Below the pieces are notes generated by a model. It was not told the origin of the DNA and ran no database searches. It saw only the letters and a list, made by a program, of their open reading frames with translations. From Georgenia sp. TF02-10 (GTDB lineage: Bacteria; Actinomycetota; Actinomycetes; Actinomycetales; Actinomycetaceae), in the NCBI RefSeq assembly GCF_022759505.1, contig NZ_CP094289.1, positions 1,240,001 through 1,304,000 on the forward strand: a stretch of 64,000 bases of DNA. The letters are read 5' to 3'. The position numbers and the translations under genes are program-made. Below, piece by piece: positions 44,694-53,239 of this stretch (position 1 is its first letter; each line of letters starts with the position of its first letter).

Positions 44694-47255
44694 ATGCGTG
44701 TCGCCCAGGTCTCGGCGCACTTCCCGCCCAACTTCGTCAGCGGCGGCACCCTCGTCCCCCAGCGCATCGCCCGCGCCGTCGCCGCTGCCGGCCACGAGAG
44801 CCTCGTCTACGCCGGGTACCTCGACGGGGACCGCCCGCCCCTGCAGACCTGGACCGACCACGACGGCGACGTCACGGTCCGGTGGGTCGTCATCACCCCG
44901 TGGACGGCCTGGGACGACCCGCGCAACAGCCTCAACCCCGACGTCGAGTCCGACTTCCGGGCCTGGCTCGAACAGGTGCGGCCGGACGTGGTCCACCTGC
45001 ACTCGCTGCAGACCCTGGGCGCCTCGCTGGTCCGGGCCGCGAAGGAGTCCGGGGCGCGGGTCGTGGTGACGATGCACGACTTCTGGTGGTTCTGCGCCCG
45101 CCAGTTCCTCGCCACCACGGACCTGCGGCCATGCTCGCTGGTGGTCAGCTGCGGCACCTGCGCCTGCCAGGTCGACCATGCCTGGCTCGAGGAGCGCAAC
45201 GCCCTCATCGCGCCCTACCTCGCCGACGCCGACCTCATCCTCGCCCCCTCGGCCAGCGCTGCGCGGGTGCTGGTCGCCAACGGGGCCCCGGCCGACAGGG
45301 TCGAGGTCGACGAGAACGGCCTGGAAGACGTCCCGAGCGGTGCCGCCGGGTCAGCTCCCTCCCCTGCCGGCGACACCGGCCCGGTGCGCCTGATGTTCGC
45401 CGGCGGCGCGGACCCGATGAAGGGCATCGACGTCCTCCTCGCCGCCGTGCGGGACCTGGCGGACGTCCCCGGCTGGGAGCTGGACCTGTACGGCGTGGAC
45501 GCCGGCCGCGCCGGGCACGTGCCGAGCCAGGTCCAGCTGCGACCGGCGTACCCGCCCGACCAGCTCCCCGCCGTCCTGGCCGCCCACGACGTGCTCGTGC
45601 TGCCCTCGGTGATGCGCGAGTCCCACTCGATCCTCACCCGGGAGGCGCTCGCCGCCGGGCTGGCCGTCGTCTGCTCCGACACCCTGGGACCGGAGGAGGC
45701 GGTCGACCACGGCCGTAACGGGCTGGTCGTCCCGGCCGCCGACCCCGACTCCCTGGCCAGCGCCCTCCGCTCCCTGGTCACCGACCCCGCCCGCGTCGCC
45801 GGCATGAAGGGCCAGGGCGCAGCCAGCCCCATCCGGTCCTTCGCCGACCAGGCCGCCGGGCTGGTGGCCCGCTACACCGACCTGACCGCTCCCGTCCCGC
45901 CCGAGCAGGACACCTCGGACCTCCGGGCCGCGGCCGAGCAGCTCGTGCGCCGGGTGCTGTTCGTCGTCGGGATCCAGGGCGCCCCCCTCCGGTACCGGGC
46001 CCACCTGCCCGCCGAGGCCCTGCGGATGCTCGGCCGGGAGGTGGACGTGCGTCACTACCGCGACCCCGAGCTGCCCCGGCTGGTGCAGGAGGCGGACGCC
46101 GTCGTCCTGTACCGGGTGCCCGCCACAGTGCAGGTGGTCGACCTGGTCGCCGCCGTCCGGGCGCGGCCCCGGCCGGTGCCGGTGCTCTTCGACGTCGACG
46201 ACCTCATCTTCGACCCGGGCCTGAAGAACCAGGTGCACGGCCTGGCCACGCTGCCGCCGGAGGAGGTCGCCCTGTGGTGGCGGGGGGTGGCCCGGTACCG
46301 CACCACGATGGAGCTGGCGGACATGTTCATCGGCAGCACCGCGGCGCTGTGCGAGCACGCCACCGCGGTGACCGGCCTGCCCGCCCGCCGGTTCGACAAC
46401 GGCGTCGGCACCCTGCTCGCGCAGGCCAGCGACGACGCCCTGCAGCGGCCGCGCACCCCCGGCCCACCACGCATCGGCTACTTCTCCGGCACGACCACCC
46501 ACGACGCCGACTGGGCCTACGTGGAGCCCGCGGTCATCGAGATCCTGCGGGACCGGCCCGACGTCGAGCTGTGGCTGGGCGGGCACCTCAAGCCCACCGC
46601 GGCGCTGGACCCGTTCGCCGGCCGGGTCCGCCGGCTGCCGTTCACGCCCTGGCACGAGCTGCCCGGCCTGCTGCGCGACGTCGACGTCTGCCTGGCGCCG
46701 CTGACCGAGGCCTCCCTGTTCAACGAGGCCAAGTCGGCGATCAAGTGGCTCGAGGCCGCGCTGGTCGAGACGCCCGTGGTCGCCTCGCCCACCGGCCCGT
46801 TCCGCGAGGCCATCGAGGCCGGCCGGACAGGCTTCCTGGCCGGCACCCGGGCCGAGTGGGTGGCCGGGATCGCCGCGCTGCTGGACGACCCGGCCGAGCG
46901 CCGCCGGGTCGGCACCCAGGCCCGCCGCGCGGCCCTGCTGCGCTGGTCCCCGCACGTGCAGGGCCCGGTCTACCTCGACAACCTCCTCGCCGCCGCCGAG
47001 CACGTGCGCGCCGCCGGCCCGCGCCGCCCGACCGGGTGGGAACCCGTCGTGGACGACGAGCCGCTCTCGGCCGCCGAGGCCTACGTGGAGCCCTACGCCG
47101 TGCCGGCCACCACCGGGGGAGGGGTGCCGGACCGGCTCCGGCGCCACCCGCTCGCCCGGCAGGTCGCCGCGGCCCGCCGGGTGTACCGGGCGGGCGGGGC
47201 CCGGGCGGTTGCGGCCAAGACGGCGCGCGTGGTGGCCGGCCGCCTCCGCCGGTGA
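44694..47255 (+). CDS. Bifunctional protein with two GT-B (GT4-like) glycosyltransferase modules
   Basis: 853 aa, ATG at 44694. Module 1 (1-400): RVAQVSAHFPPNFVSGGTLVPQ, VVHLHSLQTLGASLV, VTMHDFWWFCARQF with a Cys-rich loop (CSLVVSCGTCACQ), ADLILAPSASAARVL, LMFAGGADPMKGIDVLLAA, RESHSILTREALAAGLAVV (E-x7-E). Module 2 (about 415-735): VLFVVGIQGAPLRYRAHLP, VLFDVDDLIFDP, FDNGVGTLL, IGYFSGTTTHDADWAYVEPA, CLAPLTEASLFNEAKSAIKWLEAALVETPVVAS. The end (about 750-853) is a basic helical tail. The two modules are only distantly alike, so this is a fusion rather than a recent internal duplication. It could add two sugars in succession. Confidence 0.87.
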   Translation: MRVAQVSAHFPPNFVSGGTLVPQRIARAVAAAGHESLVYAGYLDGDRPPLQTWTDHDGDVTVRWVVITPWTAWDDPRNSLNPDVESDFRAWLEQVRPDVVHLHSLQTLGASLVRAAKESGARVVVTMHDFWWFCARQFLATTDLRPCSLVVSCGTCACQVDHAWLEERNALIAPYLADADLILAPSASAARVLVANGAPADRVEVDENGLEDVPSGAAGSAPSPAGDTGPVRLMFAGGADPMKGIDVLLAAVRDLADVPGWELDLYGVDAGRAGHVPSQVQLRPAYPPDQLPAVLAAHDVLVLPSVMRESHSILTREALAAGLAVVCSDTLGPEEAVDHGRNGLVVPAADPDSLASALRSLVTDPARVAGMKGQGAASPIRSFADQAAGLVARYTDLTAPVPPEQDTSDLRAAAEQLVRRVLFVVGIQGAPLRYRAHLPAEALRMLGREVDVRHYRDPELPRLVQEADAVVLYRVPATVQVVDLVAAVRARPRPVPVLFDVDDLIFDPGLKNQVHGLATLPPEEVALWWRGVARYRTTMELADMFIGSTAALCEHATAVTGLPARRFDNGVGTLLAQASDDALQRPRTPGPPRIGYFSGTTTHDADWAYVEPAVIEILRDRPDVELWLGGHLKPTAALDPFAGRVRRLPFTPWHELPGLLRDVDVCLAPLTEASLFNEAKSAIKWLEAALVETPVVASPTGPFREAIEAGRTGFLAGTRAEWVAGIAALLDDPAERRRVGTQARRAALLRWSPHVQGPVYLDNLLAAAEHVRAAGPRRPTGWEPVVDDEPLSAAEAYVEPYAVPATTGGGVPDRLRRHPLARQVAAARRVYRAGGARAVAAKTARVVAGRLRR

Positions 47256-50173
47256 CCCGGCCCGACGGCGGCCGGTGGCGGCCACGCCGGGCCGGCGGCG
47301 GGTCGGCACCGGCGCCCGACCGCGCCGGCTCATCTGCGGCACGGCTGCCCGACCGCGCCGGCCGGCGCTGGTCCCCGGCCGGGGTGGCCGCCCTGCTCGC
47401 GCCCGTCCTGCTGGTGCTCCTCCTCCTCGGCCCGTCCCTGCTGGGGCTGCGCCTGTTCGCCGCGGGGGACCTCATCGACTCCCGTGCCCCCTGGGCCGAG
47501 GCCAGCCCGGTGGAGCACGTCCGCAACTCCTGCGTCTCGGACACCATCGACGGCGCCCTGCCGCACGAGCTCACCTTCCGCGACCGGGTCGCCGGCGGTG
47601 ACCTCGCCCCGCTGTGGGACAACAGCGCCAGCGCCGGCATCCCGCTCGCCGCCGCCCCGTTCCAGGGCGTGGTCTCCCCGCTGTTCCTGGCCACCCTGCC
47701 GCTGCCCGACGCGGCGTTCACCGGGTGGCTGAAGCTCTTCGAGGTCCTCGTCATCCTGGCCGGCACGGTGGCGTGGGGGCGGCGGATCGGCCTGAGCGTG
47801 CCCGCTGGCGTCCTCGGCGGCTTTCTCTACGCCACCGGCTCCTTCATGGTGATGTGGACCAACTGGCCCCAGTCCCGCACCGCCGCCTTCTTCCCCCTGC
47901 TGTTCTGGGCGATGGAGCGCATCGTGCAGGACCGCACCGTCCGCTCCGCCCTGCCGTTGCCCCTGGTCATCACCGGGCTGGTCCTCGGCGGGTTCCCGGC
48001 CATCGCGGTGCACGCCGTCTACCTCGCCGCCGCCTACGCCGTCGTCCGGCTGGTCTGCCTGAACCGCGGCACGGGCACACGGGCGGACCGCGCCGGGACC
48101 GCGACTGGCCGCCCTGGTGCGGCGGCCCACCGGCCGCGCCCGGAGGGGGCGTGGCGACGTTGGGTCAAGCCCCCGCTCCTCGCGGCCGGCGGCGGCGCCG
48201 TCGCCGTGCTCCTCACCGGCTTCCAGCTCCTGCCGGCCGCCCAGCAGCTCGCCGCGACGGACCTGAGCCGGCGCGCGAACGCCTGGACGGCGACGCTCGG
48301 CTGGCCGGAGACCGTCACCACCGTCTTCCCCCAGGCCCTGGGCACCTGCCAGACGGGGGACGCCCGGTGGGGCACCTACATCCCCACCGAGGGGATCTCC
48401 TTCGTCGGTGCCGGCACCCTGGTGCTGTGCCTGGCCGCCCTGACCCTGCCGGCACCCAACGGGCGCATGCGCGGGGTGCGGCCGTTCCTGGCGGCCGGCG
48501 CCGGGCTGGTGCTGGCCGCCACCTTCCTCGGCGGCCCGGTGAACTACCTGCTCCACTTCCTGCCGTTCATGGACAGCTCCGGGCTGCACCGGATGCGCGG
48601 GGTGGGCGGGCTGCTGCTCGCGATGCTCGCCGCCGTCGGGCTGGACGCCGTCGCCCGCTCGCGGCGCCACCACGGTCGGGCCGCCTGGGCCGGGCTGCTC
48701 ACCGGCCCGGTCCTCCTCGTCGCGGCCGCCGTCGCCGCCTACCGCCTCACCCCGGGGCCGCAGGAGTGGGCGCAGGCCCGCCCGGGTGTGCTCTTCGGCC
48801 TCGTCGTCGGGCTGGGGGTGGCCGCCGCGTGGGGGCTGGTCATGGTCGGCCGGGCCCGGGCGACCCGGGCGGTCGCCCTGACGGTCATCCCCCTGCTGCT
48901 GGCGGCCGACGGCCTGGTGTTCGCGTCCGCCATGTGGCCGCGCACCGACCCCGCTCAGCTCTACCGGCCCACCACCACCGACGCCTACCTGGAGGCGAAC
49001 CTCGGCCACGAGCGGATGGTGGGCGTGCAGTGGACGTACTGGGCCGGCGCCGGCAGCGTCGCCGGCCTGCGCTCCCTGTCCGGCCACGTCTTCGTCCCGC
49101 AGGACTGGCGCGACCTGCTCCTCCGGGCGGACAAGCACATGTTCGCCTCCAACACCTTCCACTCGCTCAGCTCCGTCCCGGCGCTGCGCAGCCCGGTGCT
49201 GGACCGGTTCGCGGTCCGCTACGGGGTGGCCGACACCCCCACCGTCCCGCCGGGTGAGTTCCACGGCGACGGCGAGCAGGACCTGGCCAGGGCGGTCACC
49301 CTCCAGGACGCGCCGGGCGGGCGGACGGAGCCGGCCGGCACCCCGCTGCGCGGCGCCGTCGTCGAGGTCGTCACGCCAGTCGGGGACGTGCCGGAGGCCG
49401 GCGACCCCGGGCACCTGGTGGTCGAGGCGGTGGCCGCCGACGGGGAGGTCCTCGCCGAGGGCCGGCGTCGGCTGCGCGACGGCGAGGGCGGGCGGCTGAC
49501 CGTGCCGGTCGCCGGGGAGGACCTGGCCCGCACCACCGAGCCGTACACCGTCCGGGTCCGGGCCGAGGGCGGACCCGAGCTGCGGGTCGCCGCCGCCGGT
49601 GGCGCCGCCGGCGCGCAGGCGGGCGGGGCCTGGGTGGGCACGGTCGTCGGCGCTGGCGACGGGCTGTCCCTGGTGGCGACCAGCGAGGCCCAGGTCTACC
49701 AGCGGACGACGGCCCTGCCCCGCTTCCGGTGGGCGCAGGAGGCCCGGGCGTGCGCCGGGGTGGACGCCTGCGCCGAGCTCATGGGGCAGGTCCCGGCGAC
49801 CACGGTGCTGCTGCCGCCGGGGGACCTGGGTGAGGTCGACCTCGATGGGCAGCCGGCCGACGTCGCCGTCGCCGTGGACCAGGACGACTACCAGCGGGTC
49901 CGGGTGCGCGCGGAGGGCGCGGGCGTGCTCGTCGTCGCCGACGGCTTCCAGGAGGACTGGGTGGCCCGAGTGGACGGCGCGGAGGTGCCGATCCTGCGCG
50001 CGGACCACGCGATGCGTGGGGTGCCGGTCCCGGCCGGGGAGCACGTGGTGGAGCTGTCCTACCACCCGGTGGGCTGGACGGTGCTGCCGTGGGTGGCGCT
50101 GGCCGCCGGGGTGGGGCTGGCGGCGGTGTGGGTGGTCCTGGTCCGGCGGGACCGGCGCGGCCGGCCCGGGTGA
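47252..50173 (+). CDS. YfhO-family polytopic membrane protein (probable GT-C type)
   Basis: 973 aa, GTG at 47252 overlapping the previous stop. After an Arg/Gly/Pro-rich tail (1-40) come 11-13 membrane helices to about residue 560. The first outer loop carries FAAGDLIDSRAPWAEASPVE and LTFRDRVAGGDLAPLWDNSASAGIPLAA, the region where YfhO/GT-C proteins keep their acidic catalytic residues. Other blocks are SFMVMWTNWPQSRTAAFFPLLFW and PFMDSSGLHRMRGVGGLLLA. Residues 580-950 form a large outside beta-rich domain (FVPQDWRDLLLRADKHMF, VVADGFQEDWVARVDGAEVPI), then a last membrane helix. YfhO proteins are linked to sugar transfer onto wall polymers from polyprenyl-P donors. Exact reaction unknown. Confidence 0.82.
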   Translation: MTRPDGGRWRPRRAGGGSAPAPDRAGSSAARLPDRAGRRWSPAGVAALLAPVLLVLLLLGPSLLGLRLFAAGDLIDSRAPWAEASPVEHVRNSCVSDTIDGALPHELTFRDRVAGGDLAPLWDNSASAGIPLAAAPFQGVVSPLFLATLPLPDAAFTGWLKLFEVLVILAGTVAWGRRIGLSVPAGVLGGFLYATGSFMVMWTNWPQSRTAAFFPLLFWAMERIVQDRTVRSALPLPLVITGLVLGGFPAIAVHAVYLAAAYAVVRLVCLNRGTGTRADRAGTATGRPGAAAHRPRPEGAWRRWVKPPLLAAGGGAVAVLLTGFQLLPAAQQLAATDLSRRANAWTATLGWPETVTTVFPQALGTCQTGDARWGTYIPTEGISFVGAGTLVLCLAALTLPAPNGRMRGVRPFLAAGAGLVLAATFLGGPVNYLLHFLPFMDSSGLHRMRGVGGLLLAMLAAVGLDAVARSRRHHGRAAWAGLLTGPVLLVAAAVAAYRLTPGPQEWAQARPGVLFGLVVGLGVAAAWGLVMVGRARATRAVALTVIPLLLAADGLVFASAMWPRTDPAQLYRPTTTDAYLEANLGHERMVGVQWTYWAGAGSVAGLRSLSGHVFVPQDWRDLLLRADKHMFASNTFHSLSSVPALRSPVLDRFAVRYGVADTPTVPPGEFHGDGEQDLARAVTLQDAPGGRTEPAGTPLRGAVVEVVTPVGDVPEAGDPGHLVVEAVAADGEVLAEGRRRLRDGEGGRLTVPVAGEDLARTTEPYTVRVRAEGGPELRVAAAGGAAGAQAGGAWVGTVVGAGDGLSLVATSEAQVYQRTTALPRFRWAQEARACAGVDACAELMGQVPATTVLLPPGDLGEVDLDGQPADVAVAVDQDDYQRVRVRAEGAGVLVVADGFQEDWVARVDGAEVPILRADHAMRGVPVPAGEHVVELSYHPVGWTVLPWVALAAGVGLAAVWVVLVRRDRRGRPG

Positions 50174-50273
50174 GCGCGGGACCGGCGTGACCCGCAGAGC
50201 GAGCGGCGCGGCCGGTTGGGGGTGAGTTGGGGTGAGCGGGGCCCGCGCCGGTGGGCGGCGGGGCCCGGCCGGG

Positions 50274-51839
50274 TCAGAGCACGCCGGCGAAGCTGAGCGT
50301 GACGAGCAGGTAGCCGACGACGGGGACGGCGACGGCGGCCACCCGCAGCTTCTGCTCCCGGGCGACCAGCGCCAGGCAGGCGATCGTGACCGGGACGAGG
50401 GTGAGGCCGTACCGGCTCGTCACGTGCGGGAAGAAGCCGTCCTTGAGGAGCTCACGCCCCTGCACCAGCAGCGGGACGGCGATCACGCCGATCAGCGCGG
50501 CCCAGCCGAAGACGCGCTCCGCCCGGCCCCGGTCGAAGGCGGTGAGGCCGACGAACGGCGCCGCGGTGAACAGCACGCCGAGGACCCCGACCCAGCCGAC
50601 CAGGGCCAGGCTGCTCAGGGCCGGCTGCACCCAGTCGTCCCCGACCAGGCCGAAGACCTCGGTCAGGGTCGGGGCCCACTCGTCGAAGGGCAGCCCGTCC
50701 GGCTCCTCGGTGCTGAGCCCGGCGATCGGGCTGCGCCACCCCGGCACGGCCCGGCCGGCCTGGAACGCCGACCAGCCGGCCGCGACCGCCGCGACCCCGA
50801 GGACCGGTCCCACCGCCACCGCCAACCGCCGGCCCGCCTCGCCCCACTCGCGGCGGCGCAGCGCCCCGACCGCCGACAGGCCGACCAGGCCCACGGCGGT
50901 GAGGACGGAGACGGTGCTCATCAGCTTGGTCGACGCCGCGAGCACGGCCACCACCGTGGGCACCGCCCAGCCCAGACGCTGCTGCCGGAAGACCCGGGTG
51001 AGCAGCCAGGCGGCAGCCACCCCGATGAGCGCCGCCGGCGCGTCGTTCGTCACGATGGAGGAGGCGTGCAGGAGGGAGGGGACGGCGAGCATCGTCGCGG
51101 CGCTGGCCGCCGACAGCCAGCGCGGCAGCCGCCAGATCCGCAGCACGGCGTACATGGCCACCAGTGCCGCGACCAGCCACAGCCCGCCGGTCATCCGGGC
51201 GGTGCCGGTGAACGAGCGGTCGGGCAGCAGCGTCGTCACGGCCCCGGTCAGCGCCGCCGTGACCGCGTAGTAGCCGGGCGGGTGCCAGAAGTTGTAGTTC
51301 TCCCCGCCGCCGGGGTAGGCCGCCGGGTCCGTTCCGGCGGCCTCCGCGCACGGCGGCAGGTCGAAACCGGCCTGGCCGCGGCAGGACCACTCCTGGCGGA
51401 CGAACGGGGAGAGGTCCGACCCGGCGTGCGGCAGCTCGCCCTGATGGATCTTCCAGACGTAGTCCAGGTGCGTCTGCTCGTCCAGGACCGACAGGCTCGG
51501 GCCGTTCTCGACCGCCAGGGACGTCACGGTCAGCCCGAGGACCGCCAGCAGCAGGCACCACAGCACCTCCCACCGGCGGCCGGCACGGGGGGCACCGGAC
51601 CGGCCGGCCGTGCCCAGCACCGGCGCGTGGTCCGGGCCGACGCGGCGGCGACGGCGGCTGAGCCGGGGCCGCGCCGGGCCGGGGTGGGTGGCGCCCGCCG
51701 CCGTCGCACCGCTGGGAGCCGGGGCCACGTCTCCTGCTGCCCCGGACGCCGTCGTGCCCGCGGTGCCGGACGCCGTCGTGCCCGCGGTGCCGGACGCCGT
51801 CGCTCCCATCCCACCCGCTCCCGGCATCTCGCCCGGCAT
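50274..51839 (-). CDS. DUF2142/GT-C-like polytopic membrane protein
   Basis: 521 aa. ATG 51839 has AGGAG about 5 nt upstream, so longer frames to 51929 are unlikely. Residues 1-95 are a low-complexity cytoplasmic tail with an 8-residue TASGTAGT repeat, then Arg-rich. About ten membrane helices follow. The first outer loop reads VLDEQTHLDYVWKIHQGELP with the acidic pair expected in GT-C enzymes, and HPPGYYAVTAALTGAV and HASSIVTNDAPAALIGVAAAW match DUF2142-type proteins. Such proteins probably use polyprenyl-phosphate sugars outside the cell. It is convergent with the YfhO gene (100 nt apart). Confidence 0.8.
   Translation of the reverse strand: MPGEMPGAGGMGATASGTAGTTASGTAGTTASGAAGDVAPAPSGATAAGATHPGPARPRLSRRRRRVGPDHAPVLGTAGRSGAPRAGRRWEVLWCLLLAVLGLTVTSLAVENGPSLSVLDEQTHLDYVWKIHQGELPHAGSDLSPFVRQEWSCRGQAGFDLPPCAEAAGTDPAAYPGGGENYNFWHPPGYYAVTAALTGAVTTLLPDRSFTGTARMTGGLWLVAALVAMYAVLRIWRLPRWLSAASAATMLAVPSLLHASSIVTNDAPAALIGVAAAWLLTRVFRQQRLGWAVPTVVAVLAASTKLMSTVSVLTAVGLVGLSAVGALRRREWGEAGRRLAVAVGPVLGVAAVAAGWSAFQAGRAVPGWRSPIAGLSTEEPDGLPFDEWAPTLTEVFGLVGDDWVQPALSSLALVGWVGVLGVLFTAAPFVGLTAFDRGRAERVFGWAALIGVIAVPLLVQGRELLKDGFFPHVTSRYGLTLVPVTIACLALVAREQKLRVAAVAVPVVGYLLVTLSFAGVL
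51742..51807 (-). repeat. 24-bp tandem repeat (2.7 copies) in the GT-C-like gene
   Basis: Units at 51742-51765, 51766-51789 and a partial at 51790-51807 encode the 8-residue Thr/Ala/Gly/Ser repeat of the N-terminal tail. The first two units are identical, so the array is recent or under homogenisation. Confidence 0.8.
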
Positions 51840-51954
51840 CTCTCTCCTCGTCTCGCGCCGTCCTCGTCCCGCCCGACGGGTTCCCGAGGCGGGTACCACG
51901 CGCAGGCCGCGCGGGACGTGACCGGGCACACCGCCCGCGAAAGCGCCCCTGGGC

Positions 51955-51960
51955 TACGCT
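51955..51960 (+). promoter_or_regulatory. -10 candidate TACGCT upstream of the GT2-GT4-flippase operon
   Basis: TACGCT lies 5 nt before a GTG (51966) that begins a 33-codon frame overlapping the GT2 start at 52064. No -35 match was found. Confidence 0.35.
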
Positions 51961-51965
51961 ACCCA

Positions 51966-52067
51966 GTGCTTACTCCCCGGCAGCGAGCCACCCCGGGCCG
52001 CGCCCCCGGGCGGTGCTTCACCACCCCCGACGGCTCGGCCAGCCCGACCGACCCGAGGAACCCATGA
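51966..52067 (+). CDS. Possible 33-aa leader peptide coupled to the GT2 gene
   Basis: The frame runs from GTG 51966 to TGA 52065-52067, which overlaps ATG 52064 as ATGA. The product is Pro/Arg/Thr-rich with no known domain. This is the same arrangement as at 15460-15525. The GT2 gene also has its own weak GAGGAA site, so the leader may be accidental. Confidence 0.28.
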   Translation: MLTPRQRATPGRAPGRCFTTPDGSASPTDPRNP

Positions 52068-53239
52068 AGCTGTTCGTCCAGGTGCCCTGCCTCAACGAGG
52101 AGGAGACGCTCGGCACCGTGCTGGCGAGCATCCCCCGGCAGATCCCGGGGATCGACGAGATCGAGGTGCTCGTCATCGACGACGGCTCGACCGACCGCAC
52201 CGTCGCCGTGGCCCGCGCGCACGGGGTCCGGCACGTCGTCCGGCACGCCCGCACCATGGGCCTGGCCCGGTCCTTCCGGGACGGTGCCGACTACGCCCTC
52301 GCCCACGGCGCGGACATCCTGGTCAACACCGACGGGGACAACCAGTACCCCCAGGAGCGGATCACCGACCTGGTCCAGCCGCTGGTGCGCGGCGAGGCGG
52401 ACATCGTCATCGCGGACCGGCAGACCGCGAAGATCGCGCACTTCTCACCGTTCAAGAAGGCGATGCAGCGCGTCGGCTCCGCGGTGGTGAACCAGGCGGC
52501 CGGCACCGACCTGCCCGACGCGGCCAGCGGGTTCCGCGCCTACAGCAAGGCGGCCCTGCTCCGGCTGAACATCATCACCCAGTTCAGCTACTGCATGGAG
52601 ACGATCATCCAGGCCGGCAACAAGCGCCTGCGGATCGCGTCGGTACCGATCACGACCAACGCCAAGACCCGCGAGTCCCGGCTGTTCAAGAACATCTGGC
52701 ACCACATGTTCAAGTCGGCCACCGCGATCATCCGCTCGTTCCTGATGTTCAAGCCGCACGTCGTCCTCGGCGTGCTCGGCACGGTCATGGGCGTGGCCGC
52801 GCTGATCCCCTTCGTCCGCTTCTTCGTCTTCTGGCTCGCCGGGGACGCCAGCGGGCACGTCCAGTCGCTGATCTTCGGCACCGCGATGCTCGTCGGCGCC
52901 CTGCTGTCCTTCGCGCTGCTCGTCATCGCCGACCTGCTCCGCACCAACCGGATCCTGCAGGAGGAGACCCTCGAGCGGCTGAAGACGCTGCAGTACCAGG
53001 CCCCGGGCCTGAGCGAGGAGGCCACCGCCGACCAGGACGACGAGGCCTGGGCCGCGGGTGGGACCGGCCGGGCTGCCGGGACCGGCCGGGGCGTGGACGC
53101 GCCCGGTCTAGGCGTGGACGGAGCCGGCCCGGGCGCGGACGGGACCGACGGGACCAGCCGGAGCACCGCGGAGGGGATCCCCCTGCCCGCCGGGGACGGG
53201 ATGCCGGAGGCCGGCGACCTGCGGGTCGGGCGGCCGTGA
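52064..53239 (+). CDS. Membrane-bound GT2, polyprenyl-phosphate-sugar transferase type
   Basis: 391 aa. The ATG at 52064 has GAGGAA 4 nt upstream. GT-A domain 1-215: LFVQVPCLNEEETLGTVLASI, VLVIDDGSTDRTV, HARTMGLARSFRDGADYAL, VNTDGDNQYPQERI (DxD), VADRQ-type IADRQTAKIAHFS, AASGFRAYSKAALLRLN and VPITTNAKTRESRLFKN. Two membrane helices follow (about 228-258 and 272-295), the GtrB/Dpm-like layout. A Gly/Ala/Asp-rich tail fills 325-391 (GTGRAAGTGRGVDAPG). It likely makes a polyprenyl-P-sugar donor or transfers a sugar at the membrane. It overlaps the next gene by GTGA. Confidence 0.88.
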   Translation: MKLFVQVPCLNEEETLGTVLASIPRQIPGIDEIEVLVIDDGSTDRTVAVARAHGVRHVVRHARTMGLARSFRDGADYALAHGADILVNTDGDNQYPQERITDLVQPLVRGEADIVIADRQTAKIAHFSPFKKAMQRVGSAVVNQAAGTDLPDAASGFRAYSKAALLRLNIITQFSYCMETIIQAGNKRLRIASVPITTNAKTRESRLFKNIWHHMFKSATAIIRSFLMFKPHVVLGVLGTVMGVAALIPFVRFFVFWLAGDASGHVQSLIFGTAMLVGALLSFALLVIADLLRTNRILQEETLERLKTLQYQAPGLSEEATADQDDEAWAAGGTGRAAGTGRGVDAPGLGVDGAGPGADGTDGTSRSTAEGIPLPAGDGMPEAGDLRVGRP

